Numbered from the stretch's first letter, positions 1-7,087 are shown. The stretch: DNA of 8,097 nucleotides from Alphaproteobacteria bacterium (GCA_026225015.1 JAMFRY010000226.1:1-8097); one strand, 5' to 3'. Program-made: numbers and translations. Notes: generated by a model not told the origin, from the letters alone.

Positions 1-31
1 AAGCCGCTTTCCCCGGAGCCGCGCGCCGGTT

Positions 32-36
32 AGGGA
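32..36 (+). promoter_or_regulatory. ribosome-binding site of the FAD-dependent dehydrogenase
   Basis: AGGGA lies seven bases before the ATG at 44 and supports that start. Only 43 bases precede the gene in the window, so its promoter is probably off the left edge or in an upstream gene. Confidence 0.6.
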
Positions 37-43
37 CACAACG

Positions 44-1654
44 ATGTTGCGCCTGACCGAAATCAAACTGCCGCTGGACCATTCGTCCGAGGATCTCGAA
101 ACCGCGATCTGCGCGCGGTTGCAGATCCTGCGCGCCGATCTTGTGCGCTTCACGCTCGCCAAGCGGGGCAACGATGCCCGGCGCAAGAGCAATATCCAGC
201 TGGTCTATGCTGTCGATGCCACCGTGCACGACGAAGCTGCCGTGCTGGCACGCTGCGCCGGCGACAAGGATGTGCGCCCCTCGCCCGATACGGGTTACCA
301 TTTTCCGGTGATGGCCCCGACCGACTGGCAGGGCCTGCGCCCGGTGGTGATCGGTGCGGGCCCGTGCGGTCTGATGGCGGCGCTGATCCTGGCGCAGATG
401 GGCCTGAAACCGATCATCATCGAGCGCGGCAAGGCCGTGCGCGAGCGCACGCGCGATACCTGGGGCCTGTGGCGCCGCGCGGTGCTGACGCCTGAATCCA
501 ATGTCCAATTCGGCGAAGGCGGCGCGGGCACGTTTTCCGACGGCAAGCTCTACAGCCAGGTCCGCGACCCGCATCATCTCGGCCGCAAGGTGCTTGCCGA
601 ATTCGTGCAGGCCGGCGCGCCGGAGGAGATTCTTTATGTGGCCAAGCCGCATATCGGCACCTTCCGGCTGGTCGGCATGGTGGAGGCGATGCGCGCCAGC
701 ATCGAGGCGCTGGGCGGCGAATACCGGTTCGGCGCGAAGGTTGTGGACCTGCGGTTGAGTGCAGATCGCCGCGTCAGCGGGGTTGTGTTGGAGAGCGGCG
801 AGGTGATCGCGGCCAGCCAAGTGGTGCTCGCCATCGGCCATAGCGCGCGCGATACGTTCGAGATGCTGGAGCGCCGGGGCGTGCATATCGAGCCCAAGGC
901 CTTTTCTATCGGGTTTCGCATCGAGCATCCGCAACCGATGATCGACCGCCACCGCTTTGGCCGCTTTGCCGGCAACCCGATCCTGGGGGCGGCCGATTAC
1001 AAATTGGTACACCATGCCGGCAATGGCCGTTCGGTGTATAGTTTCTGCATGTGTCCCGGTGGCACAGTAGTCGCGGCGGCCTCGGAACCTGGCAGGGTGG
1101 TGACCAATGGCATGAGCCAGTATTCCCGCAACGAGCGCAACGCCAATGCCGGCATCGTCGTCGGCATTTCTCCCGCCGATTATCCGCACCACACGCTGGC
1201 CGGGATCGATTTTCAGCGCCGCTGGGAGGCGGCTGCGTATCACGCCGGCGGGGAATCCTATGCCGCTCCCGGCCAGCTCGTGGGGGATTTCATCGCCGGC
1301 CGGCCAAGCACGGCGTTTGGGGATGTGCTGCCTTCCTACAAGCCCGGCGTCACCTTGACCGATTTAACACCTTGCCTGCCGGGCTACGCCATCACGGCCA
1401 TCCGCGAGGCCTTGCCGGCGTTCGAAGCGCAGATTCCGGGCTTCGCCCGGCCGGACGCGGTGCTTACCGGCGTGGAAACGCGAACCTCCTCGCCGATTCG
1501 CATCACCCGAGCTAAGGATTTTCAAAGCCTGAACACACTTGGTTTGTTTCCTGCCGGCGAGGGCGCTGGCTATGCCGGAGGCATCCTATCGGCCGGCATC
1601 GACGGCATCAAAGTCGCCGAGGCGGTGGCGCGGCAGGTTTTGGCGGATGAATAG
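44..1654 (+). CDS. NAD(P)/FAD-dependent dehydrogenase, COG2509 type
   Basis: A 536-residue flavoprotein of the widespread, poorly characterised COG2509 family of FAD-dependent dehydrogenases. Residues 1-95 form the family's N-terminal domain, with a KRGNDARRK stretch at 40-48 followed by the LVYAVDA strand. The dinucleotide fold starts at 101 with VVIGAGPCGL; GAGPCG is at 104-109 and the acidic FAD-ribose ligand is probably Glu127 in IIIERG. Further family signatures are GEGGAGTFSDGKL at 158-170, GHSARDTF at 265-272, SFCMCPGG at 333-340 with TNGMS downstream, GVETRTSSP at 476-484, and the C-terminal FAD-closing PAGEGAGYAGGILSAG at 503-518. The length is normal for the family and no signal peptide is seen, so it is probably cytosolic. 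An AGGGA ribosome-binding site lies 7 bases before the ATG. The physiological substrate is unknown; the cysteines in FCMCPGG may be functional, but that is inference. It ends tail to tail with the cytochrome b561 gene. Confidence 0.93.
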   Translation: MLRLTEIKLPLDHSSEDLETAICARLQILRADLVRFTLAKRGNDARRKSNIQLVYAVDATVHDEAAVLARCAGDKDVRPSPDTGYHFPVMAPTDWQGLRPVVIGAGPCGLMAALILAQMGLKPIIIERGKAVRERTRDTWGLWRRAVLTPESNVQFGEGGAGTFSDGKLYSQVRDPHHLGRKVLAEFVQAGAPEEILYVAKPHIGTFRLVGMVEAMRASIEALGGEYRFGAKVVDLRLSADRRVSGVVLESGEVIAASQVVLAIGHSARDTFEMLERRGVHIEPKAFSIGFRIEHPQPMIDRHRFGRFAGNPILGAADYKLVHHAGNGRSVYSFCMCPGGTVVAAASEPGRVVTNGMSQYSRNERNANAGIVVGISPADYPHHTLAGIDFQRRWEAAAYHAGGESYAAPGQLVGDFIAGRPSTAFGDVLPSYKPGVTLTDLTPCLPGYAITAIREALPAFEAQIPGFARPDAVLTGVETRTSSPIRITRAKDFQSLNTLGLFPAGEGAGYAGGILSAGIDGIKVAEAVARQVLADE

Positions 1655-1671
1655 CGCGGTTTACGGCGGTC

Positions 1672-2232
1672 TCAACGCCACATTCGCTGCAGTTCCGGCT
1701 GCTTGTCGATGATCTGGTGTTTCAACGCGCCCAGCACATGCGCGCCCAGCACGCCGTAAAGCGCGTAGCTCAGCAAGCTATGAACATGCCCAAACAGGCT
1801 ATGCACCATTTCCTTGGTCGCCGGATCGAGGCTGGTGATAAAGCCTAAGCGGAACCAGGGGATGGTCCAGAACAGTTGCATCGGATGCGTGGCGGCCTGA
1901 TCCCAGGCGGAATCATGGATCCATCCGGTGACCGGCATGGCGAAAATCAGCACGTAAAGCAGCACATGGGCGGTTTGCGCCGCGATGCGTTCCCATTTGC
2001 GGTATCCGGGCGGGAAAGGCGGCGGCGAGTGGTTGAAGCGCCAGAAGAACCGGACGAAAGCCAGGCCCAGCACGGTAATGCCGATGGATTTATGCAGATC
2101 GATGATCGTGCGGACATCGGCGTCTGGCACGTAATGCGAGCCAAGACCCAGAACGATATTGCAGAGGATGAGCAGAGCGATGAACCAATGGAGCAAAACG
2201 GCGATTTTGGTGTAATTCTTGGCAGGCGTCAT
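1672..2232 (-). CDS. cytochrome b561 (CybB-type, di-haem membrane protein)
   Basis: A 186-residue inner-membrane cytochrome b561 of the prokaryotic CybB type, which in known members passes electrons between the quinone pool and a partner. The start MTPAKNYTKIAVLLHW is typical of the family. Four hydrophobic segments lie at about 12-31, 46-65, 86-104 and 150-171. Candidate haem-ligand histidines are His15 (LLHW), His47 (DLHKSIG), His89 (TAHVLLY), His151 (HVHSLL) and His165 (GAHVLGALKH). The family signatures LHKSIG and the C-terminal LLSYALYGVLGAHVLGALKH are clear. A reading frame extending to 2286 exists, but its first 18 codons look non-native. The ATG at 2232 has GGAG seven bases upstream and begins exactly where family members begin. 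The gene stands alone on this strand, divergent from the glycosyltransferase, and no partner dehydrogenase is adjacent. The specific electron donor or acceptor cannot be read from the sequence. Confidence 0.93.
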   Translation of the reverse strand: MTPAKNYTKIAVLLHWFIALLILCNIVLGLGSHYVPDADVRTIIDLHKSIGITVLGLAFVRFFWRFNHSPPPFPPGYRKWERIAAQTAHVLLYVLIFAMPVTGWIHDSAWDQAATHPMQLFWTIPWFRLGFITSLDPATKEMVHSLFGHVHSLLSYALYGVLGAHVLGALKHQIIDKQPELQRMWR

Positions 2233-2239
2233 TGATTCG

Positions 2240-2253
2240 CTCCAAACTCCTTT
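2240..2253 (-). promoter_or_regulatory. ribosome-binding region of the cytochrome b561 gene
   Basis: Read on the minus strand, this stretch holds AAAGGAG (plus 2247-2253) and then GGAG (plus 2240-2243). The second sits seven bases before the ATG at 2232, the usual spacing. It favours this start over the ATG at 2286. Confidence 0.65.
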
Positions 2254-2288
2254 CCCACCTACCATGCTTGCACGGCGCCGCACCATAT

Positions 2289-2292
2289 AGGG
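2289..2292 (+). promoter_or_regulatory. ribosome-binding site of the glycosyltransferase
   Basis: AGGG lies five bases before the ATG at 2298. It is the main reason for choosing this start over TTG 2232 and ATG 2334. Confidence 0.5.
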
Positions 2293-2297
2293 CTAAA

Positions 2298-3737
2298 ATG
2301 CTAGATGCCGACCCCGACAACAGCGGCGCCGCGATGCAGAAGGCAGCATTGCTTGAAAATTCTCCGCGCTTTTCACCAGCGCCCACGCCTTTTGCCAGTT
2401 TGGCTATTCACGGTGCGGTGTTGCTGCTTTGGCTGGCGCTGCTGATCCAGGCATTTCTCGGACATGGAATCAAAGGCTGGTCCGTCGGCATTGTCTATAT
2501 CTTCTATGATACGGGTTTGCTCGCCTTCACCTTCTGGCAGACTTGGCCGCTGCGCCATGCCTCCCGCCCTACGCACCAAGGCGGCGCGCTTCCCCGCATT
2601 ACGGTCATCATCGCGGCCTTTAATGAAGCGGGCGTGCTGGAAGAGACGATTGCCGCCCTCACCCGGCAATCCAGCCCGGCTGAGGCCATTTTCCTTGCCG
2701 ATGACGGCTCGACCGACGCAACCGCAAACCTGCTTGAAACCCGATACGGGCTAGGCGTGGAGTCCGGCGGGATCAGCGCGGCGAGTCCCGCCGTTCCGGG
2801 GTTGCGCTGGCTGCGCTTGGCCCATGCGGGAAAGGCTGCGGCGCTCAACCAAGCGCTGGCGCATGTCCGCACCGAACTCTTCCTCACCGTCGATGCCGAC
2901 ACCAAGCTGGCGCCTGATGCGATCTTGGAAATGCAATCGGCTTTTGCTGCCCGGCCCGGGCTGGTCGCGGCCACCGGCGTGCTAACCCCGGTTTGCGCGC
3001 CGGATTTCGCCGGGCGCTGCTTTCAATGGTTCCAGACCTATGAATATGTTCGCAATTTCCTCTCCCGCTATGCCTGGGGAAGGATGGATGCGCTGCTGCT
3101 CATCTCCGGCGCCTTTGCCGGCTTCCGGCTGGAGGCGGTGAATGAGGTTGGCGGTTTTGATCCGGACTGCCTGGTGGAGGACTACGAACTTATTCACCGG
3201 CTGCGCCGCTACGGCTATGTGCATGACCGGGACTGGCATAGCGCCGCCCTGGGTGCGGCCCGCGCCACAACCGCCGCCCCCGGCAGCGCACGTGCATTTT
3301 TGCGGCAACGCCGCCGCTGGTTCGGCGGGTTTTTGCAAACCCAGTTCTGGTACCGCGAGATGGTGGGCAACCCGCAATACCGGCGCCTTGGCACCTGGAT
3401 GCTGCCGGTAAAGGCGGCCGACACGTTGCAGCCGGTTTACGGAATCTGCGCCTTCATTTTGCTGCTCATCTATATTCTTGCCTATATTTTCACTGGCAGG
3501 ATGGCGGTACTGATTCCCGTTGGCGGGTTCATCATCGGCAAAATCATTCTCGACCTCGCCTTTCACGCCTGGTCGATCAAGCTCTACCGCAACTGGACCG
3601 GCGGCAATACCAGCATCGGGTTTGGCCCCGCTCTGTTGGCCGCCATCATCGAGCCGTTCAGCTTCCAACTCCTGCGCCATCTCGGCGCCTGCTGGGGCTG
3701 GCTACGATTCCTTACCGGCAGCCGAAGCTGGCGTTAG
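2298..3737 (+). CDS. membrane glycosyltransferase, family 2 (processive type)
   Basis: A 479-residue GT2-family membrane glycosyltransferase, which should transfer sugar from a nucleotide-sugar donor on the cytoplasmic face. Two hydrophobic segments (about 34-55 and 62-80) precede the GT-A catalytic domain. It shows ITVIIAAFNE at 101-110, the donor-binding DDGSTD at 135-140, the metal-binding DADT at 199-202, an acceptor-site SGAF at 270-273, the catalytic-base motif EDYEL at 294-298 and QRRRW at 337-341. The last motif is typical of processive synthases of the cellulose, hyaluronan or poly-N-acetylglucosamine kind. Hydrophobic segments follow at about 377-399, 403-424 and 446-465. ATG 2298 was chosen because AGGG lies five bases upstream. 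A TTG at 2232 would overlap the divergent start and adds an atypical leader; ATG 2334 lacks a ribosome-binding site. No deacetylase, PilZ, export or polysaccharide-modifying partner is adjacent, so the product (exopolysaccharide, glycolipid or other) is unknown. Confidence 0.9.
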   Translation: MLDADPDNSGAAMQKAALLENSPRFSPAPTPFASLAIHGAVLLLWLALLIQAFLGHGIKGWSVGIVYIFYDTGLLAFTFWQTWPLRHASRPTHQGGALPRITVIIAAFNEAGVLEETIAALTRQSSPAEAIFLADDGSTDATANLLETRYGLGVESGGISAASPAVPGLRWLRLAHAGKAAALNQALAHVRTELFLTVDADTKLAPDAILEMQSAFAARPGLVAATGVLTPVCAPDFAGRCFQWFQTYEYVRNFLSRYAWGRMDALLLISGAFAGFRLEAVNEVGGFDPDCLVEDYELIHRLRRYGYVHDRDWHSAALGAARATTAAPGSARAFLRQRRRWFGGFLQTQFWYREMVGNPQYRRLGTWMLPVKAADTLQPVYGICAFILLLIYILAYIFTGRMAVLIPVGGFIIGKIILDLAFHAWSIKLYRNWTGGNTSIGFGPALLAAIIEPFSFQLLRHLGACWGWLRFLTGSRSWR

Positions 3738-3832
3738 AGCCATGCAATCTGTGAGATGTTTTTTAACGCATCAGCAATAGACAGGTTCTACTAGAGCGCA
3801 ATGAGTATCGCGCCAGAGTTGGAAATTAGGGT

Positions 3833-3848
3833 CGCCGGCTATCCATTC
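3833..3848 (+). repeat. 16-base element, copy 1 (before the chemoreceptor gene)
   Basis: CGCCGGCTATCCATTC matches 15 of 16 bases of the segment at 6013-6028, the single difference being the sixth base. It ends 92 bases before the chemoreceptor ATG. The copies are seen directly; a shared regulatory role is speculation. Confidence 0.4.
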
Positions 3849-3853
3849 TATTC

Positions 3854-3869
3854 GACGCTGATTTGCGTC
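3854..3869. repeat. small inverted repeat before the chemoreceptor gene
   Basis: GACGC at 3854-3858 is complementary to GCGTC at 3865-3869 around a six-base loop. It could be a small operator or leader hairpin. With a five-base stem it could also be chance. It has no T tract behind it and is not a convincing terminator. Confidence 0.25.
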
Positions 3870-3930
3870 TGCATTTCGGCGTCCGAGCGACCAAATTACC
3901 GTCTACGCGGCAATCAGATTCGGCTGTCTT

Positions 3931-3935
3931 AGGTG
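3931..3935 (+). promoter_or_regulatory. ribosome-binding site of the chemoreceptor
   Basis: AGGTG followed by an A-rich spacer lies five bases before the ATG at 3941. It selects this start over the upstream TTG at 3863, which has no comparable site. Confidence 0.6.
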
Positions 3936-3940
3936 AAAAA

Positions 3941-5899
3941 ATGAAATTTCCACGCTTCCGCGACATTCCGCTGCTTTTCAAGGTTGGCTTCCCGCCCGCC
4001 TTCGCGTTGGCTATGCTTGCCACCGTGGTGGCCAGCAATCTCTGGTCACAGCAGCGCCAGGCGGAGGTCCTGAGCGGCATCACGCATAACACCACGCTCG
4101 GAGATCGCATTTCCAAAGACGCCGCGCAAATTACCGCCGCCAATGGCGCGGTCTATATTCTTATGACCAAACAGGCGGCGGGCGGCTCCGCCGCTTCCAG
4201 CCAGACCGCGCTGAACGCCGTTCTTGCCCAGATCGATGCGGTCAATGCCGATCTGAAGAGCCTCGACGTCACCTTGCCGCCCAACCAGCGCGCCAGCTTT
4301 GAAGGCGTGATCAAGAACCTCGGGAATTATCGCGGCGGTATCCAGGTGGTAGGCTCAATGCTCGGGATCGATTTCGGCACCGCCGCCGCGTTTCTCCAGC
4401 CCTTCCAGGCCACCTATCAGCAGATGACTGCCACGCTGAATGCGGCCTCCCAGCAGGTTAGCGCCGCCTCGGAAGCGCAGGCCGACAAAAGCACCCGCGC
4501 CGCCAAGGTCACCGGCACCATCATGATCGCCTTCGCGGTCGCCACGCTGGTGCTCGTCGCCGCCGTCGCCGGCGTTATCATTATGGCGGTGCAGCGTACC
4601 GTACGCGATATTTCCAATGCCACTGAAACACTGGCCAAGGGCCAGAACGAAATCGACCTGGACCGCCTTGAACGGCGTGACGAATTCGGCGCCATCGTGC
4701 ACTCGCTTGCCGTGTTCCGCGAAAATCAACTGCATATGATCTCCATGCGCATCGAGCAGGAAACACTGGAAGCGCGCGAGCAGGCAACCAAGCGCGAGCA
4801 GGAACAGCAGCGCGAGCTGGCGCAACAGCAACAGCAAACCGTGGTTTCCAGCCTCGCCGATGCCTTGGAGAGCCTCTCATATGGCGATCTGCGCCACGCC
4901 ATTACCAATGCCTTCCCAGACGGATATGAAAAATTGCGCGTGGACTTTAACGCTTCCATCGCCAAACTCGCCGAAGCCATGTCGGCCATCGGCATCGCGG
5001 TCGCCGCCATGACCAGCGGGACCAACGAAATCTCGGAAGCCTCGGGCGATCTCTCCCGGCGCACCGAGGAACAGGCCGCCCGGCTTGAGGAAACCGCCGC
5101 CGCCATCGACGAAATCGCCACGACGGTTCGCAAGACCGCCGCCGCCTCCAAGCAAGTCTCCGACGTCGTGAGCAACACCAAGGCCCGCGCCGACAGCTCC
5201 ACCAAGGTCGCCAGCCGTGCATTGGTGGCCATGGAAGAGATCAACCGTTCCTCGCGTGAAATCAGCCAGATTGTCGGGCTGATTGACGATATTGCTTTCC
5301 AGACCAATCTGCTGGCGCTCAATGCTGGCATCGAGGCCGCCCGCGCCGGCGATGCCGGCCGCGGCTTCGCCGTGGTCGCGACCGAGGTGCGCGCCCTCGC
5401 CGGCCGCTCCGCGGAATCCGCCAAGCAGATCAAAACCCTGATCAGCAGCTCCACCAAAAGTGTCGGCCAGGGGGTTAGCCTGGTGGGTGAAATGTCAACC
5501 GGCCTCGACGAAATCCTCGCCCGGGTTACCGAGATCAGCGGCCTGATTTCGGAAATTACCTTGGCGGCACAGGAGCAGGCCACCAGCCTCGCGACCGTCA
5601 ACTCCGCTGTCAACACCATCGACCAGGTCACCCAGCAGAACGCCGCGGTTGCCGAGCAATCCGCCGCCGCCAGCCGCCACCTTGCCGACGAAGCCGACGG
5701 CCTCAAAACGCTGGTCTCCCGCTTCCAGGTGCATGCCGCATCCGGTGAACGGGCGGAGGCCGCACCGCCGCGCGCGCCACGCCCGGCCAGCTTGAAAACC
5801 GTGGCTCCGGCCAGACCGCAAAAGGTCTTCGCCGCCACCGCCTCGCGCGGCGCACCGGCATTGAAGGTCGTTAAAAAAGACGATTGGACGGAGTTTTAG
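3941..5899 (+). CDS. methyl-accepting chemotaxis protein (transmembrane chemoreceptor)
   Basis: A 652-residue chemoreceptor that should sense a periplasmic signal and control the CheA kinase through CheW. A short basic N-terminus leads into transmembrane helix 1 (about 11-33). A mainly helical periplasmic sensor follows (about 34-188), of four-helix-bundle style, then transmembrane helix 2 (about 190-217). HAMP 1 spans about 218-270. A charged, Gln-rich coiled coil at about 275-300 leads to a second HAMP-like segment (297-350; SLADALESLSYGDLRHAI). The methyl-accepting signalling hairpin covers about 360-600, with the highly conserved tip IDDIAFQTNLLALNAGIEAA at 448-467 and then GRGFAVVATEVRALAGRSA. 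Glu/Gln pairs near 376-390 and 543-575 are likely adaptation sites. A Pro/Ala-rich linker (601-645) ends in DWTEF at 648-652, matching the xWxxF tether for CheR/CheB. The start at MKFPRFRDIPLL places helix 1 normally. No che gene is nearby; the ligand is unknown. Confidence 0.95.
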   Translation: MKFPRFRDIPLLFKVGFPPAFALAMLATVVASNLWSQQRQAEVLSGITHNTTLGDRISKDAAQITAANGAVYILMTKQAAGGSAASSQTALNAVLAQIDAVNADLKSLDVTLPPNQRASFEGVIKNLGNYRGGIQVVGSMLGIDFGTAAAFLQPFQATYQQMTATLNAASQQVSAASEAQADKSTRAAKVTGTIMIAFAVATLVLVAAVAGVIIMAVQRTVRDISNATETLAKGQNEIDLDRLERRDEFGAIVHSLAVFRENQLHMISMRIEQETLEAREQATKREQEQQRELAQQQQQTVVSSLADALESLSYGDLRHAITNAFPDGYEKLRVDFNASIAKLAEAMSAIGIAVAAMTSGTNEISEASGDLSRRTEEQAARLEETAAAIDEIATTVRKTAAASKQVSDVVSNTKARADSSTKVASRALVAMEEINRSSREISQIVGLIDDIAFQTNLLALNAGIEAARAGDAGRGFAVVATEVRALAGRSAESAKQIKTLISSSTKSVGQGVSLVGEMSTGLDEILARVTEISGLISEITLAAQEQATSLATVNSAVNTIDQVTQQNAAVAEQSAAASRHLADEADGLKTLVSRFQVHAASGERAEAAPPRAPRPASLKTVAPARPQKVFAATASRGAPALKVVKKDDWTEF

Positions 5900-5906
5900 C
5901 CGATCC

Positions 5907-5925
5907 CTTCGCCTAACACGCGAAG
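5907..5925. repeat. inverted repeat just after the chemoreceptor gene
   Basis: CTTCGC (5907-5912) and GCGAAG (5920-5925) form a perfect six-base stem around a seven-base loop, starting eight bases after the chemoreceptor stop. The position suits transcript termination or 3'-end protection. No run of T follows, so an intrinsic terminator is not supported. A TTGACT hexamer begins directly after it at 5926. Confidence 0.35.
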
Positions 5926-5931
5926 TTGACT
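5926..5931 (+). promoter_or_regulatory. possible -35 element of the asd promoter
   Basis: TTGACT lies in the 153-base gap before asd and resembles the -35 hexamer of the housekeeping sigma factor. At 17 bases downstream the sequence is ACCTTC, a poor -10. Other AT-rich candidates (TTAAAA at 5956) are too far away. Treat this as a weak candidate. Confidence 0.22.
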
Positions 5932-6012
5932 GCCCTTACACAATTACAACCTTCGTTAAAATCCAGGATCATGGCCGCCAATCTTGCCTATGCCACGCTT
6001 TCGGCCTAACTC

Positions 6013-6028
6013 CGCCGCCTATCCATTC
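6013..6028 (+). repeat. 16-base element, copy 2 (before asd)
   Basis: CGCCGCCTATCCATTC differs by one base from the segment at 3833-3848 before the chemoreceptor gene. Here it ends 24 bases before the asd start, just upstream of the ribosome-binding site, so it would be in the 5' leader of most transcripts. A function is not established. Confidence 0.4.
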
Positions 6029-6040
6029 GTGTTTGATCGT

Positions 6041-6047
6041 GGAGGTG
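6041..6047 (+). promoter_or_regulatory. strong ribosome-binding site of asd
   Basis: GGAGGTG is close to a full anti-16S match, with seven bases between GGAGG and the ATG at 6053. It fixes the asd start and excludes the upstream ATG at 5990 and the extension from 5984. Confidence 0.8.
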
Positions 6048-6052
6048 TCGTC

Positions 6053-7084
6053 ATGTCGTTCAGGGTCGCGGTTGTCGGAGCCACCGGTGCGGTCGGGAGG
6101 GAAATCCTTAAAACCCTCGCGGAGCGTCATTTTCCGATTTCCGAAATTGCCGCGCTGGCCTCCGGGCGCTCCGCCGGCAGCCAGATATCCTTTGGTGAAG
6201 ATCGCGTTCTGACGATTAAAAGCCTGGAGAAGTTTGACTTTGCCGGCTGGGACATTGCGCTGTTCTCTCCCGGCGCCTCGGTTTCCGCCATCCACGCCCC
6301 GCGCGCCGCCGCTGCCGGCTGTGTGGTTATCGACAATACCAGCCAGTTCCGCATGGACCCGGATGTGCCGCTGGTGGTGCCCGAGGTGAATCCGGAAGCC
6401 ATCGCCAAATTCGCCAAGCGCAACATCATCGCCAACCCCAATTGTTCCACCATCCAGATGGTGGTGGCGCTGAAACCATTGCACGACAAGTTCAAGATTA
6501 AGCGCGTGGTCGTTTCCACCTATCAATCGGTTTCCGGCGCCGGCAAGGAAGGCATGGACGAGCTGCTGGCCAATACCAAGGTGCAGTATGTCCACGACAA
6601 GAACCCGCCGCAGGTGTTCCAGAAGGATATCGCCTTCAACGTCATTCCGCAGATCGACATGTTCATGGATGACGGTGCCACCAAGGAAGAATGGAAGATG
6701 GTGGTGGAGACCAAGAAAATCCTCGACCCTTCGATCGAGGTGATCGCCACCTGCGTGCGCGTGCCGGTGTTCATCGGCCATTCCGAGGCGATTTATGCGG
6801 AGTTCGAGAACCCCATTACCGTGAATGAAGCCCGCGCCGTGCTGCGCAACGCGCCCGGTATCATCCTGCACGATCATCGGCAGGATGGCGGCTACATCAC
6901 CCCCGTGGAAGCGCAGGGCGAGGATGCGGTGTATGTCAGCCGTATCCGCATTGATCCCACGGTGCCGCACGGCCTCGCCTTCTGGTGCGTTGCCGATAAT
7001 CTCCGCAAGGGCGCGGCGCTGAATGCCGTGCAGATCGCCGAACATCTGGTGGCACAGAACCTGCTCGTTAAAAAAGCCGCTTGA
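6053..7084 (+). CDS. asd: aspartate-semialdehyde dehydrogenase
   Basis: This 343-residue cytosolic enzyme reduces L-aspartyl-4-phosphate with NADPH to L-aspartate-4-semialdehyde. That compound is the branch point for lysine and diaminopimelate, threonine and methionine, so the gene is normally essential for cell-wall synthesis. The N-terminus VAVVGATGAVGRE (5-17) carries the GxxGxxG nucleotide-binding loop. Cys131 in NPNCST is the catalytic nucleophile. The STYQSVSGAGKEGMDEL stretch (155-171) provides Gln158, which in this family orients the substrate. RVPVFIGH (236-243) supplies the conserved Arg236 and catalytic His243. The C-terminal AFWCVADNLRKGAALNAVQI (309-328) is the family ending. Length is typical of the bacterial enzyme. 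The start is set by a GGAGGTG ribosome-binding site. The hydrolase gene begins one codon after its stop, suggesting co-expression. No leuB, truA or other frequent asd neighbour is visible. Confidence 0.97.
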   Translation: MSFRVAVVGATGAVGREILKTLAERHFPISEIAALASGRSAGSQISFGEDRVLTIKSLEKFDFAGWDIALFSPGASVSAIHAPRAAAAGCVVIDNTSQFRMDPDVPLVVPEVNPEAIAKFAKRNIIANPNCSTIQMVVALKPLHDKFKIKRVVVSTYQSVSGAGKEGMDELLANTKVQYVHDKNPPQVFQKDIAFNVIPQIDMFMDDGATKEEWKMVVETKKILDPSIEVIATCVRVPVFIGHSEAIYAEFENPITVNEARAVLRNAPGIILHDHRQDGGYITPVEAQGEDAVYVSRIRIDPTVPHGLAFWCVADNLRKGAALNAVQIAEHLVAQNLLVKKAA

Positions 7085-7087
7085 AGC

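Larger units (their letters stand above)
2233..2297. promoter_or_regulatory. divergent intergenic region, cytochrome b561 / glycosyltransferase
   Basis: These 65 bases separate two divergent starts and should hold the promoters for both genes, since neither has another neighbour to be transcribed from. I could not find a well-spaced -35/-10 pair on either strand. TTGCAC at 2268 and TATAGG at 2286 are only 12 bases apart. The role is inferred from gene orientation only. Confidence 0.4.
3738..3940. other. 203-base intergenic region upstream of the chemoreceptor
   Basis: No gene is supported here. The base composition is more AT-rich than the flanking genes. The stretch contains a T6 run at 3759-3764 soon after the glycosyltransferase stop, a small inverted repeat GACGC/GCGTC at 3854-3869 with a six-base loop, and a 16-base element shared with the gap before asd (3833-3848). 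A frame open from a TTG at 3863 joins the chemoreceptor but reads as untypical protein. The chemoreceptor promoter is presumably in this gap. I could not recognise a sigma-70, sigma-54 or flagellar sigma-28 consensus. Confidence 0.5.

Noticed and set aside
2090..2386. A 98-residue minus-strand frame overlapping the cytochrome b561 start region.
   Set aside because: It overlaps two genes in other frames, is rich in Arg and Ala, and shows no family features.
2982..3680. A 232-residue open frame opposite the glycosyltransferase.
   Set aside because: It lies entirely within a well-supported gene and has shadow-like composition with no motif.
3747..3764. Possible terminator after the glycosyltransferase: ATCT-GTG-AGAT followed by T6.
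   Set aside because: The stem is only four pairs, mostly A-T, and too weak for a reliable intrinsic terminator, although the T run is suggestive.
3863..3940. An N-terminal extension of the chemoreceptor from a TTG at 3863.
   Set aside because: The added 26 residues do not look like receptor sequence and would move helix 1 inward. The ATG at 3941 has a good ribosome-binding site.
4740..4840. The Gln/Glu-rich segment in the chemoreceptor as a repeat expansion.
   Set aside because: Charged, Gln-rich coiled coils between HAMP regions are common in this type of chemoreceptor, and the CAG/CAA codons are mixed.
4726..5838. A 370-residue open frame opposite the chemoreceptor, rich in Ser, Ala and Arg.
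   Set aside because: It is antisense to the most conserved part of the chemoreceptor, low in complexity and without a recognisable fold.
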